Shown here in pieces: positions 45,223 to 53,862 of a DNA stretch of 64,000 bases. The DNA is taken from positions 44,448 to 108,447 of the forward strand of contig DBGCOP010000020.1 of assembly GCA_048360435.1 (NCBI GenBank), written 5' to 3'. Positions within the stretch are counted from its first letter, which is position 1. Each line of letters opens with the position of its first letter. A program made the translations under genes and the position numbers. The notes beneath the pieces are model-generated. The model saw only the letters and a program-made list of their open reading frames with translations, was not told the origin of the DNA and made no database searches. The DNA is from Limenecus sp048360435. Its GTDB lineage: Bacteria > Cyanobacteriota > Vampirovibrionia > Gastranaerophilales > Gastranaerophilaceae.

Positions 45223-45793
45223 CATACTTCTTCTTGCTTTTGAATATATGAAAATCGGTGCTGTGGCAATCGGCGGCGGATATACAGTCATTCCGTTTTT
45301 GTATTATCTTGTGGATAAATACAAGTGGTTTGATGTATCAGAAATAACCCAAATGATAGCAGTCTCAAACCTTACCCCCGGTCCTATCGGAATAAACATG
45401 GCAACATTCGTAGGCTTAAAAGTCGGCGGCTTTTGGGGTTCTCTGCTGACAACAACAGCCTTTATGGTTCCGTCATTTATAATTGTTTGCGCATTATCAA
45501 AATTTCTCAAAAAAAATGCGGAAAACGAACTTATTTGCAACGTAATGTACGGGCTCAGACCTGCGGCTGTCGCATTGATTACATATGCCGGACTAAAAAT
45601 TATGAATGCAACGGTTTTCCACCTTTCAAAATTCAAACAAACCCACAAATTCTTTGATTTTATATCCCCAAAATCACTTGTACTTCTAATATTATTCTGC
45701 ATAGCAGGTTTCATTTTCAGAAAAAATCCGATGATTCTTATTGTTGCAGCAATAGTTATAGGGATTCTGGGAAGTATTTTTTCCATAGTATAA
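45215..45793 (+). CDS. ChrA-family half transporter, second
   Basis: The ATG at 45215 (MNSILLLAFEYMKIGAVAIG) with GAGGAG upstream is chosen over an earlier in-frame start at 45167. The 192 residues carry the CHR motif KIGAVAIGGGYTVIPFL and SNLTPGPIGINMATFVG (the PGP signature of the second half) plus about five membrane segments. It overlaps its partner by 8 bases, as expected for subunits made in equal amounts. Confidence 0.85.
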   Translation: MNSILLLAFEYMKIGAVAIGGGYTVIPFLYYLVDKYKWFDVSEITQMIAVSNLTPGPIGINMATFVGLKVGGFWGSLLTTTAFMVPSFIIVCALSKFLKKNAENELICNVMYGLRPAAVALITYAGLKIMNATVFHLSKFKQTHKFFDFISPKSLVLLILFCIAGFIFRKNPMILIVAAIVIGILGSIFSIV

Positions 45794-45822
45794 TTGAATT
45801 TCGATACAATCTTCTATATAAT
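45794..45822 (+). promoter_or_regulatory. Consensus promoter producing a leaderless mRNA
   Basis: TTGAAT (45794-45799), exactly 17 bases, TATAAT (45817-45822). The predicted start, seven bases past the box, is 45829, the A of the ATG of the solute-binding protein. This is the clearest leaderless case in the window. Confidence 0.75.
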
Positions 45823-45828
45823 GAAGAA

Positions 45829-47094
45829 ATGGAAGAATTGAAAAAAATTATCGCAATAGTCTGTGTCTGCTTAATTCTCGTGAGCGGAATTTACCTGACC
45901 ATAGCCGAAAAAATCAAAAAAACAACGGTAAAACCAACAGCCGCAAAAACAAAAGAAGTTGTTTTCTGGTCTTTACAAATGGGTACTTTCGGTTCTTATA
46001 TGAATCCGCTGATTGCAGAGTTTGAAAAAGAAAACCCGAACATAAAAATAAAATGGATTGATGTTCCATACTCAGAAGGTGAAAAAAGAACACTCGCCTC
46101 AATTTTGAGCTCTACACCCCCCGACCTTGTTAATCTTACTCCGGATTTTTCCAGTGTCCTTGCTCAAAAACAGGCACTTGCATACATAGACTGTGAAAAA
46201 CTGTCCGTTTATAACAAAGAAATAATGAACACCCTGACAAGAAACGCAAAATGCTATGCAGTTCCGTTTTATGCAACCTCTTCATTAACTTTCTACAACA
46301 AAGAGATTCTCAAAAAATCCGGCATAAAATCAGTGCCGAAAACTTATGATGAAATGAATGCTTTATCAGCACAGATAAAAGCCAAAACAGGTGCCTTTGC
46401 GACAATGCCGACAGTCACTGAAAACGACACGCTGTTAAAAATTTTGAACAAATACGACATAAACACACCCGAAAAGCTGGCTTCAGAAAAAAGTATAAAA
46501 ATCTTTAACGAATACAAAGACTTATATCAAAAGGACTTGATTCCCAGAGAATCAATAACTCAAAATCATCAAGAAGCACTTGAAAAATATATGTCAGGTC
46601 AGCTTGCCTTCATACAGTCCGGTGCAAATTTCTTAAATATAGTAAAAGAAAATGCTCCTGATGTTTATAAAAAGACAGACGTTTCCAACCAGCTTACAGG
46701 GGACACAGGAAAGTATGATGTATCAATTATGAACCTGATTATTCCTGCCAGAGCAAAGAATAAAAAGGAAGCCTTAAAATTCGCTCTTTTTTTAACCAAT
46801 AAAAAAAATCAAGTGGAATTGGCTAAGCTGACAACAATACTTCCTGTTAACAATGAAGCTTTAAAAGACCCGTACTTCACAAAATATGACGATACAGATA
46901 CAATTACAAAAGCCAGATACCTGAGCGCACAACAGCTGAACAACCTTCAAACACAAGTAAAGTTTAAGCACAACCAAAAAGAAATTCTTACACTGTTAAG
47001 CAGCACTGTACAACAGATTATGCTTGATAAAACAAACACAAAAAAAGAGCTTGAAAAAACAGCCAAAAGCTGGAAGCAGGCAGAAGAAAGATAA
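45829..47094 (+). CDS. Extracellular solute-binding protein (sugar type)
   Basis: The 421-residue protein has one N-terminal hydrophobic segment (about 7-25) used as signal or anchor; no clear lipobox is seen. The body follows the family 1 (maltose-binding-like) pattern: EVVFWSLQMG, LIAEFEKENPNIKIKWIDVP, and the late ARAKNKKEALKFALFLTNKK. It should bind a sugar or oligosaccharide for an ABC importer, but no permease or ATPase genes adjoin it. The M14 peptidase gene follows after 3 bases. Confidence 0.82.
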   Translation: MEELKKIIAIVCVCLILVSGIYLTIAEKIKKTTVKPTAAKTKEVVFWSLQMGTFGSYMNPLIAEFEKENPNIKIKWIDVPYSEGEKRTLASILSSTPPDLVNLTPDFSSVLAQKQALAYIDCEKLSVYNKEIMNTLTRNAKCYAVPFYATSSLTFYNKEILKKSGIKSVPKTYDEMNALSAQIKAKTGAFATMPTVTENDTLLKILNKYDINTPEKLASEKSIKIFNEYKDLYQKDLIPRESITQNHQEALEKYMSGQLAFIQSGANFLNIVKENAPDVYKKTDVSNQLTGDTGKYDVSIMNLIIPARAKNKKEALKFALFLTNKKNQVELAKLTTILPVNNEALKDPYFTKYDDTDTITKARYLSAQQLNNLQTQVKFKHNQKEILTLLSSTVQQIMLDKTNTKKELEKTAKSWKQAEER

Positions 47095-47097
47095 CCA

Positions 47098-47751
47098 ATG
47101 ATTTTTGCTGATATTTTATTAAAAATAAACACCCAAAAAGGCAGAGAAATTCTGCTTCTTGAACGAAAGCCGGAAGAATATGAAAAGACAGTCCTTATCA
47201 TAGGCGTATTCCATGGCGATGAACCGGACGGAGAATATCTCATCAACAGATACCTTTCAGAAAAAAATGAAACAAAAAACAGACTGCTTTTTGTTCCCTG
47301 TTTGAACCCTGACGGAAAAGCCGAAAACAAAAGGACGAATTCAAACGGAGTGGACCTAAACAGAAATTTCCCGACAAAAAACTGGGAATATTCTGAGAAA
47401 AATGATTATTTCGGAGGCAAAACCCCTGCAAGTGAGATTGAGACACAATTTTTAATATATGTCATTGACCGCTACAAACCCGATGTTATTTTGACACTTC
47501 ATGAGCCATACAGAGTTGTAAACTATGACGGCCCTGCAAAGGAGATTGCGCAAAAAATTTCTGAGCTAAATGGCTACAAAATAGAAGAAAGCATCGGATA
47601 TCCCACCCCCGGAAGCTTTGGCACATATTGCGGAATAGAAAAAAATATTCCCGTAATTACTCTTGAACTTCCTGAAAACAAAAAAGAAGAGCCCAAAGAA
47701 AAACTCTGGGCTGATAACAAAAAGATTTTTGATTACCTTACTTCTTGCTGA
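47098..47751 (+). CDS. M14-family zinc peptidase (MpaA-like)
   Basis: The 217-residue protein has metal-ligand motif GVFHGDEPDGE (H-x-x-E near 40), the substrate-binding NPDGK...NGVDLNRNFP, the third ligand His in LTLHEPYR and the catalytic Glu in ITLELPEN. This is the carboxypeptidase fold of murein peptide amidase A, which removes meso-diaminopimelate from cell-wall peptides. No signal peptide is present, so it acts in the cytoplasm, as MpaA does in recycling. Its end overlaps the convergent GH13 gene by 14 bases. Confidence 0.78.
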   Translation: MIFADILLKINTQKGREILLLERKPEEYEKTVLIIGVFHGDEPDGEYLINRYLSEKNETKNRLLFVPCLNPDGKAENKRTNSNGVDLNRNFPTKNWEYSEKNDYFGGKTPASEIETQFLIYVIDRYKPDVILTLHEPYRVVNYDGPAKEIAQKISELNGYKIEESIGYPTPGSFGTYCGIEKNIPVITLELPENKKEEPKEKLWADNKKIFDYLTSC

Positions 47752-49321
47752 CACCGGAGGCATTTTTGCTAAGCAATATAACGGTAATTTCTCCCGGTCC
47801 AAGGTCAACTGAAACTTTTCCGTTTTTGAACACAGGGTTAGAGTTTATTTTAAATGGCACAACCATATACTTATCAGGAGCAAAGCCTTTTAAGGTCACA
47901 TCGGCTTTGTTTTGATATACAAGGTCTTTGTTCAAAATAACCAAAATTGAAGATGCATTGTAATGAATCATATAAGCAAACACATTCTCACAATTTGTCT
48001 TCAAAAATTTAACTTCGCCTTTGCTCAAGATTTCTGAAGACATGAGTTTGAATTTGTTGGCAAGAGCAAAATCCTCACTTAGCTCTTGATTTTTTTGTCC
48101 GGGTTTTCTTGAGTAGTTAAATATATCAAATTTGCCTTTGTGCACATAATAGTAATCGTCATCAGTATAGGTTTTGTCAGCCTTCTGGTTGGCATATTGA
48201 TATTGATAAGAATCACCTGTCTGGAATCCGTCTACAAAGTATGAATTCAAAGGAAGTGTCGCCTGAAGCCAGATAATCATTTCGCTAAAAGGCATACCGC
48301 CTGTGATAATCGGAGAGAGTTCATCATGTGTAGCGAAGCTTCCTATTACATTTTTAGGCTGGTTTTTTGCTTCAAATTCTTTTTTAATTGAGTTTACAAG
48401 CCCCATTTCTTTTTCGAATTTGTCAGAAGTCTTCCAATCTTTAAAATTCATAAAGCTTCCGTACCAACCGTCAAAACCTGCTTCCAGCAGTCTGTAATAA
48501 GGTGTAAACGGAGCATCTTGAGCTATCGGCTCTGTCCAGCTTTCAGAAGCTTCTGCTAAAAACAAAAATTCTTTGTCTTTTGATTTTGCATAAGATATAA
48601 GTTTTTGCCAGAATTCAAAAGGCTTAGAGGTTGCAACATCGGCTCTGATTCCGTCAACGCCCAGCCTTTGCATCATATCAATATATTTTTTATATTCAAG
48701 ATAAAGCTCATCGTTTAATGAACCGTCTTCATTCTGAACCTTAAACAATCTGACATCTGTCCAATCAGCAGGAACAATGGGCTGTCCGTCTTTTCCTTTT
48801 GCAAAGAGATTCGGATTAGAAAGATATAAATCATAAGATCCGCAGCTCGGCAAATCCGCAATAACTCTGATATTTCTTTTGTGGCATTCATCAATAAACT
48901 TTTTTGCTTCTTGAGATACAGTCAAATCATTTGACGGATCATCAAGCTGAGGGTTCAGTTTTGAAAAACTTGATATTGCATACAAAGAACCTGCTGTACC
49001 TGTTGCTTTGACTTTTCCGACAGGCGTAATCGGAAGAAGATGAACCGTGTTGATGTTCATTTTTTTGAGTTCATCAAGTCTTTTCACTGCATTTGTAAAA
49101 TATCCGGGTGTTTCGCCTTTTTCTATTTCAACAATATCATTTTTGTCTTTGTCATTTGCATTAAAAGTACGAATATTGATAGCAAGAATAACAGCCTGAT
49201 TTCTGGCAAAAAGGCTTTTCATATCATTAATCCACGCACCTTGATTCATATAAGCATAAGAAGGTGCAGACGAAAAAATAAACGAAGATAAAAGGAATAA
49301 TTTTATAATTAGTTTTTTCAT
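47738..49321 (-). CDS. Secreted GH13 alpha-amylase-family hydrolase
   Basis: The ATG at 49321 with GGGG 8 bases upstream starts a signal peptide (to about 23, APSYA), giving 527 residues. Family 13 regions follow: VIADLPSCG (region I), GVDGIRADVATSKP (region II, Asp nucleophile), FLFLAEASESW (region III, Glu) and FATHDE (region IV, Asp). The usual DxxxNH of region I is missing its His. It should cleave alpha-glucosidic bonds in the periplasm or outside. The neighbouring sugar-binding protein suggests linked oligosaccharide use. Confidence 0.82.
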   Translation of the reverse strand: MKKLIIKLFLLSSFIFSSAPSYAYMNQGAWINDMKSLFARNQAVILAINIRTFNANDKDKNDIVEIEKGETPGYFTNAVKRLDELKKMNINTVHLLPITPVGKVKATGTAGSLYAISSFSKLNPQLDDPSNDLTVSQEAKKFIDECHKRNIRVIADLPSCGSYDLYLSNPNLFAKGKDGQPIVPADWTDVRLFKVQNEDGSLNDELYLEYKKYIDMMQRLGVDGIRADVATSKPFEFWQKLISYAKSKDKEFLFLAEASESWTEPIAQDAPFTPYYRLLEAGFDGWYGSFMNFKDWKTSDKFEKEMGLVNSIKKEFEAKNQPKNVIGSFATHDELSPIITGGMPFSEMIIWLQATLPLNSYFVDGFQTGDSYQYQYANQKADKTYTDDDYYYVHKGKFDIFNYSRKPGQKNQELSEDFALANKFKLMSSEILSKGEVKFLKTNCENVFAYMIHYNASSILVILNKDLVYQNKADVTLKGFAPDKYMVVPFKINSNPVFKNGKVSVDLGPGEITVILLSKNASGVSKK

Positions 49322-49374
49322 AATGTAAACCCCGTAAGTCTGAATACAAAGATTATACAAAACTCACCTAACGA

Positions 49375-49403
49375 TTGCAACTCGACAAGAGTTGAGTTAT
49401 ACT
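49375..49403 (+). promoter_or_regulatory. hpf promoter with inverted repeat
   Basis: TTGCAA (49375-49380), 17 bases, TATACT (49398-49403), predicted start 49410. CAACTC-GACAA-GAGTTG (49378-49394) is a perfect dyad inside the promoter and could be an operator. Confidence 0.55.
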
Positions 49404-49434
49404 TAGTAAGTATCATTATTATTGGAGGCTATAC

Positions 49435-49809
49435 ATGCGCATTTATGTAAACGGTAGAAACATTGAAATCACAGACGCAATTAAAGCATACGCCAAGGAA
49501 AAAATCGGTAAAGTAGCTAACCACTATGACCAGATTGAAGGTATCGACGTAGTTTTGACAGTTATCAAAAACCCCAGCGTAGCTGAAAATCATACAGCAG
49601 AAGTTACCTGCAAATTAACAACAGGTGCTGTTCACGTTACTGAAACAGCTGAAACAATGTATGCAAGTATTGACCTTGTTGCCGACAAACTGGCAAGACA
49701 GGTTAAAAAATTCAAAGACAAAAACCTTGGAAAATCAAAACTGGATTCAATCAGAACAAGTGCTGTTGTTGAAGAAACAGAAGACGAAACAGAAACAGTT
49801 TCTGAATAA
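49435..49809 (+). CDS. hpf: Ribosome hibernation factor, short HPF type
   Basis: The 124-residue protein has the HPF/RaiA fold: MRIYVNGRNIEITDAIKAYA, then EVTCKLTTGAVHVTE and MYASIDLVADKLARQVKKFK. Residues 1-100 are the ribosome-binding domain; the remaining 24 are an acidic tail. The long-HPF dimerisation domain (total about 180 residues, common in cyanobacteria and Firmicutes) is absent. It occupies the tRNA/mRNA channel of idle ribosomes. TGGAGG precedes the ATG, and a terminator follows directly. Confidence 0.92.
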   Translation: MRIYVNGRNIEITDAIKAYAKEKIGKVANHYDQIEGIDVVLTVIKNPSVAENHTAEVTCKLTTGAVHVTETAETMYASIDLVADKLARQVKKFKDKNLGKSKLDSIRTSAVVEETEDETETVSE

Positions 49810-49824
49810 TTTTATGGAATTAAT

Positions 49825-49860
49825 AAAAAATCCGACACTTTTTTTGTGTCGGATTTTTTT
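49825..49860. terminator. Bidirectional terminator between hpf and dnaX
   Basis: AAAAAATCCGACAC (49825-49838) pairs with GTGTCGGATTTTTT (49846-49859); seven T form the loop and T-runs flank both sides. Confidence 0.85.
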
Positions 49861-49861
49861 G

Positions 49862-51757
49862 TTACTCTATATATTTTCCGTTAAACAGTTCAAGTACCAT
49901 TTTAGACTGGTCAGAAAGAGAAGCCTCTATATCAGCCTTATCTTTTTTTTCTGAATCTGAAGAAGCCAGAGTCTCTTTCAACAACTCTGCATTCTCCTCC
50001 TCTTCCATTTTTTCGATGTTTTTAGACAATGATTGAGGTGCAGCAGGCGGAGCAGGTTTTCTTTCAAGTTTTTCCAAAGAAGGTTTAGGCACATCTGCCA
50101 CCTGTGAAGGATCTGCAAGTTTAACCTGAATATTTATATCCGAAACACCGTAATATTTTAGTGCGGCATTTTTCAAAGGTTTGTTTTTTGTGTCTTCCTT
50201 TGCCTGTTTAACAAATATATCTTTTGCAAAAGTTATCACAATTTCTTCGCCTGACAAAGAAACAGGACGGGAAAGGTTATAGAAAAACATTCGGGAGGGA
50301 ACACTTTCTATATTTTGTAAAATTCCCTGCCAGTCCGTCATCAAATCTCCGCTTCCCGAAGAAGGAACATTGTTTTGAACAGGCTTTGGCTCTTCAACAG
50401 ACAATGGAGCAGGCTGTTCAGTTTTTTCTTCAACAACAGGCTTAGCTGCCATTGCAGCAACTGTTTGTGCTGTTTCAGCAGGCTTATCTTTTACTTCTGA
50501 AACAGGCGCAGGGAGAGGTGAATGAATAGAGGTCTGCGGTTTTATCACCGCAGCCGGTTTCGGAAGTCCCGACATCGCAATCGGTGTTCCTGACGACACA
50601 GCACCCTCCAGTTTTTCAATTCTGTCTATCAGCTGAGCATAAGAGGAGTATTTTACATTCGAAGAAAGTTCAATAACACACAACTCAAGCCAGAGATATC
50701 TGTTTGTTGTTTCTTTTATTTCTTTTGAATAAAAGGACAGCCTTTCTATAATATACAGAATCTGTTCAGCCTCAACTGTTTCAGACTGTTTACGAAGCTC
50801 TAAGATATTTGCCTCGGCAAGCTGTGTCAGCTCAATTGCAATTTTTCTGTCAGAACAATTTTTAACAATAAGCATATTTCTGAAATATTGAATAAGATTC
50901 GAGACAATCTGAAAAGGCTCATTTCCTTTGTTATAGATTTTATCAAGCAATACAAGCGCATTTTGTGTTTCGGAATTTAAAACAGCACTGCTCAATTCAA
51001 AAAGAACTTCAAAAGAAAGTCTTCCGAGCATTTCATTAACATCCTGAGAGGAGATTTCTTTGCCAGCATCAAGAACACTTATCTGGTCAAGAAGGGCCAG
51101 AGAGTCTCTCATTCCGCCTTGAGAGCTTCTTGCTATTGTATAAAGCGCATCCTCGGAGATATTAATTTTTTCCTGCTGAGAGATATATTTAAGCCTTGAG
51201 ACAATATCCTCAGTTGTTATTCTTCGAAAATCAAAACGCTGGCATCTTGAAATAATAGTATCCAGAACCTTATGAGGTTCGGTTGTTGCAAGAATAAAAA
51301 TCACGTTTTCAGGTGGTTCTTCGAGTGTTTTCAAAAGTGTATTAAACGCTTCTGTCGTAAGCATGTGAACTTCGTCTATGATATAGATTTTGAATCTGCC
51401 GTTTACAGGCACAAACTGAATCTTTTCCAGAATATTTCTTGCATCTTCAACTTTTCTGTTTGATGCAGCATCGATTTCAATAACGTCAATCGGTGTAGAG
51501 TTTGAAATATCAAGACAACTCGGACATTCGCCGCAAGGTTCAAGTGTCGGACCTTTTGCACAGTTTAATGATTTAGCGATAATTCGTGCTGTGGTGGTTT
51601 TACCCGTACCTCTCGGACCGCACAACAGATATGCATGAGAAATCTTATTCAGGTTAATTGCATTGCTCAACGCCTTAACTATATTCTCCTGTCCGATTAA
51701 GTCTTTAAAAGTTTGCGGACGGTATTTTCTGTATAAAGGTAAATATCTTTCTGTCAA
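49862..51757 (-). CDS. dnaX: DNA polymerase III subunit gamma/tau
   Basis: A TTG at 51757 with GGAG 7 bases upstream is the likely start (MTERYLPLYRKYRPQTF); an earlier TTG at 51775 has no such signal. The 631-residue protein has Walker A GPRGTGKTTTARI, a zinc site (C in LNCAK, then CGECPSC), IDEVHMLTTEAFN and the clamp-loader domain III to about 370, then a Pro/Ala/Glu-rich linker and a C-terminal tau-like region. It is the clamp-loader ATPase of the replisome. No programmed-frameshift slippery run was noticed. Confidence 0.94.
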   Translation of the reverse strand: MTERYLPLYRKYRPQTFKDLIGQENIVKALSNAINLNKISHAYLLCGPRGTGKTTTARIIAKSLNCAKGPTLEPCGECPSCLDISNSTPIDVIEIDAASNRKVEDARNILEKIQFVPVNGRFKIYIIDEVHMLTTEAFNTLLKTLEEPPENVIFILATTEPHKVLDTIISRCQRFDFRRITTEDIVSRLKYISQQEKINISEDALYTIARSSQGGMRDSLALLDQISVLDAGKEISSQDVNEMLGRLSFEVLFELSSAVLNSETQNALVLLDKIYNKGNEPFQIVSNLIQYFRNMLIVKNCSDRKIAIELTQLAEANILELRKQSETVEAEQILYIIERLSFYSKEIKETTNRYLWLELCVIELSSNVKYSSYAQLIDRIEKLEGAVSSGTPIAMSGLPKPAAVIKPQTSIHSPLPAPVSEVKDKPAETAQTVAAMAAKPVVEEKTEQPAPLSVEEPKPVQNNVPSSGSGDLMTDWQGILQNIESVPSRMFFYNLSRPVSLSGEEIVITFAKDIFVKQAKEDTKNKPLKNAALKYYGVSDINIQVKLADPSQVADVPKPSLEKLERKPAPPAAPQSLSKNIEKMEEEENAELLKETLASSDSEKKDKADIEASLSDQSKMVLELFNGKYIE

Positions 51758-51784
51758 AATTTTGCTCCAACTCAAATCCTATAC

Positions 51785-51790
51785 TATAAT
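51785..51790 (+). promoter_or_regulatory. -10 box of the LD-carboxypeptidase gene
   Basis: TATAAT at 51785-51790 predicts a start near 51797 and a leader of about 21 nt. The same AT-rich stretch also contains TATAAT read on the minus strand for dnaX. Confidence 0.4.
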
Positions 51791-51817
51791 TATACGGGAA
51801 ATGAGAATAAAAAGAAA

Positions 51818-52714
51818 ATGATAATCAAACCTGAAAAACTAAAAAAAGGAGACACAGTAGGATTTGTCGCCACAAGCGGAGATATAAAAGACTTTTCAAA
51901 GCTTGAAAAAGCAAAAGAAGAGTTCGAACAGGCAGGCTTCAAGGTAAAAATCTCAGAAACCGCAAAAAAGCGTAAAGACTATCTGTCAGGCACAGATGAA
52001 GAAAGAGCAGCTGCGCTGAACGACTCTTTCAAAGACCCTGAAATCAAAGCGATTGTAGCAGCAAGAGGCGGTTACGGGGCAATAAGAATCCTGAACAAGC
52101 TTGATTACAAATCAATACAATCAAACCCGAAAATATTTGTCGGATACTCTGACATAACAGCATTATCTTTGATGATATACAAACAAACAGGACTTGTTAC
52201 ATATTCAGGCGCAATGGCATTCTCTGATTTTGGCTGCGGAATCAGCGAATATACAAAAAATTCGTTCTTTGATATTCTTGAAAATGACAAAAAAGAAATA
52301 GAGATTGATGCACCAAAAGTCTACCACAGCGGCATATCATCGGGTATTCTTTGGGGAGGAAATCTCTCAACAATCCAATCTCTTTGCGGACTGGAGTTTA
52401 TTCCCGATGAAAAATTTATTTTCATAACAGAAGATATAAATGAGCCTGTATACAAAATAGACAAAATGTTTACCCAGCTTCTAAACATACAAAAGTTCAA
52501 ACAAAACCTCACAGGTATAGTTCTCGGTGACTTTTCAGGACTGGACAATGAAATCTATTTCACAAATTTTTTAAACGAACTATCAGAAGGACTAAAAATC
52601 CCGATTATTTCAGGTATAAAATTCGGTCATGAAAAAGACAAACAAACTATACCCATAGGGGTTCCGTCGTTTTTAGACACACAAACAGGTAAGATTGTTA
52701 TTACAAAACAGTAA
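51818..52714 (+). CDS. LD-carboxypeptidase (S66 family)
   Basis: The 298-residue protein has LKKGDTVGFVATSG at the start, AARGGYGAIRILNKLD, the nucleophile Ser in FVGYSDITAL (near 110), the Glu in ILWGGNLSTIQSL to ITEDINEP, and the catalytic His in GIKFGHEKDKQTIPIGV. S66 enzymes cut L,D bonds in peptidoglycan tetrapeptides during recycling, complementary to the M14 protein at 47098. It is convergent with the dGTPase gene (14-base overlap). Confidence 0.9.
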   Translation: MIIKPEKLKKGDTVGFVATSGDIKDFSKLEKAKEEFEQAGFKVKISETAKKRKDYLSGTDEERAAALNDSFKDPEIKAIVAARGGYGAIRILNKLDYKSIQSNPKIFVGYSDITALSLMIYKQTGLVTYSGAMAFSDFGCGISEYTKNSFFDILENDKKEIEIDAPKVYHSGISSGILWGGNLSTIQSLCGLEFIPDEKFIFITEDINEPVYKIDKMFTQLLNIQKFKQNLTGIVLGDFSGLDNEIYFTNFLNELSEGLKIPIISGIKFGHEKDKQTIPIGVPSFLDTQTGKIVITKQ

Positions 52715-53786
52715 GCTGAACACTTAGATTGTTAATTTTTGCCAGAGTGAACAAAAATTCATCGTTTGAGCCATTCTGGAAGGATTGAGGGATATAAATT
52801 TCTTTATATTTTTGAATCGCATATCTGTCTGTCATTCCTGCAATATAATCACAAACAGTTCTTTTTATTTCTTCTTCATTTTGATTCGGGAAACGCTGTT
52901 TGAGAATAGCTTCATAATGATTGAACAACCCGTAAATTATACCTTTAACTTTGCTTTCTTCTTTTTTAGCAACTTCATTTGTATAAACATTTCTGAACAT
53001 CCATGTACGAAGCTTGTCTATGTGATAAAAAGCTTCTTCAGACATGCAAATTTTGTCTTTTCCAAAACTGTTTTGGACAATATCCATGACCATTTTAGTT
53101 ATACGTTCACTTCTATCCAGAGAAAAATAGCTTATGCAATCCTGAGGCAAATCAGATTCTTTGATAATTCTTGCTCTTATTGCATCATCAATATCATGGT
53201 TTATGTAGGCAATCTTATCTGAAAGCTTTACTATTTTTCCTTCTAATGTATAAGCAGGACTTTCTTTTCTCAAAGAACCGGAATGGTTCAAAATTCCGTC
53301 AAGAGTCTCTTTTGTAAGGTTCAAATCTTCAATAATCGTAGCAACACGAACACTGTGCTGTGCATGTTTGAAACCATAATCCATAATTTCATTCAAAACA
53401 TCTTCACCGCTGTGGCCGAAAGGAGTATGCCCCAAATCATGTCCGAGAGAAATCGCTTCAGCAAGATCCTCATTTAAATTTAAAGAACGTGCAATTGTTC
53501 TGGCTATTTGAGAAACCTCAAGTGTATGAGTCATACGTGTTCTGAAATGGTCATCAGTAGGTGAAAAAAACACCTGTGTTTTATGTTTAAGTCTTCGAAA
53601 AGCTTTTGAATGAATGATTCTGTCTCTGTCTCTTTGATATTCAGTTCTCAAAGGGCAGGGTTCTTCATCTTTTGCACGACCTTTTGTTTCAATACTTTTT
53701 GCCGCATAAGGGCTGAGAAGCTCAAGCTCACGCTGCTCCTGTATTTCTCTTATTTTCAAATTATTTTTTTCAGCTGTGTTTTCCAT
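52701..53786 (-). CDS. dGTP triphosphohydrolase-like HD protein
   Basis: The 361-residue protein shows the dGTPase pattern: RDRDRIIHSKAFRRLKHKTQ, then THTLEVSQIARTIAR with the first His, and the HD pair in SLGHDLGHTPFGHSG. It hydrolyses dNTPs to nucleosides and triphosphate and so controls dNTP pools. Length fits the shorter Dgt family (about 340-380). It starts divergently from pfp. Confidence 0.92.
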   Translation of the reverse strand: MENTAEKNNLKIREIQEQRELELLSPYAAKSIETKGRAKDEEPCPLRTEYQRDRDRIIHSKAFRRLKHKTQVFFSPTDDHFRTRMTHTLEVSQIARTIARSLNLNEDLAEAISLGHDLGHTPFGHSGEDVLNEIMDYGFKHAQHSVRVATIIEDLNLTKETLDGILNHSGSLRKESPAYTLEGKIVKLSDKIAYINHDIDDAIRARIIKESDLPQDCISYFSLDRSERITKMVMDIVQNSFGKDKICMSEEAFYHIDKLRTWMFRNVYTNEVAKKEESKVKGIIYGLFNHYEAILKQRFPNQNEEEIKRTVCDYIAGMTDRYAIQKYKEIYIPQSFQNGSNDEFLFTLAKINNLSVQLTVL

Positions 53787-53862
53787 ATTCTGATTTTAAC
53801 ACAAAGTTTTTCATGCTAAAATTTTACTTGTAGTTTGGTACTAAACATGAGGTTTTAAAATT

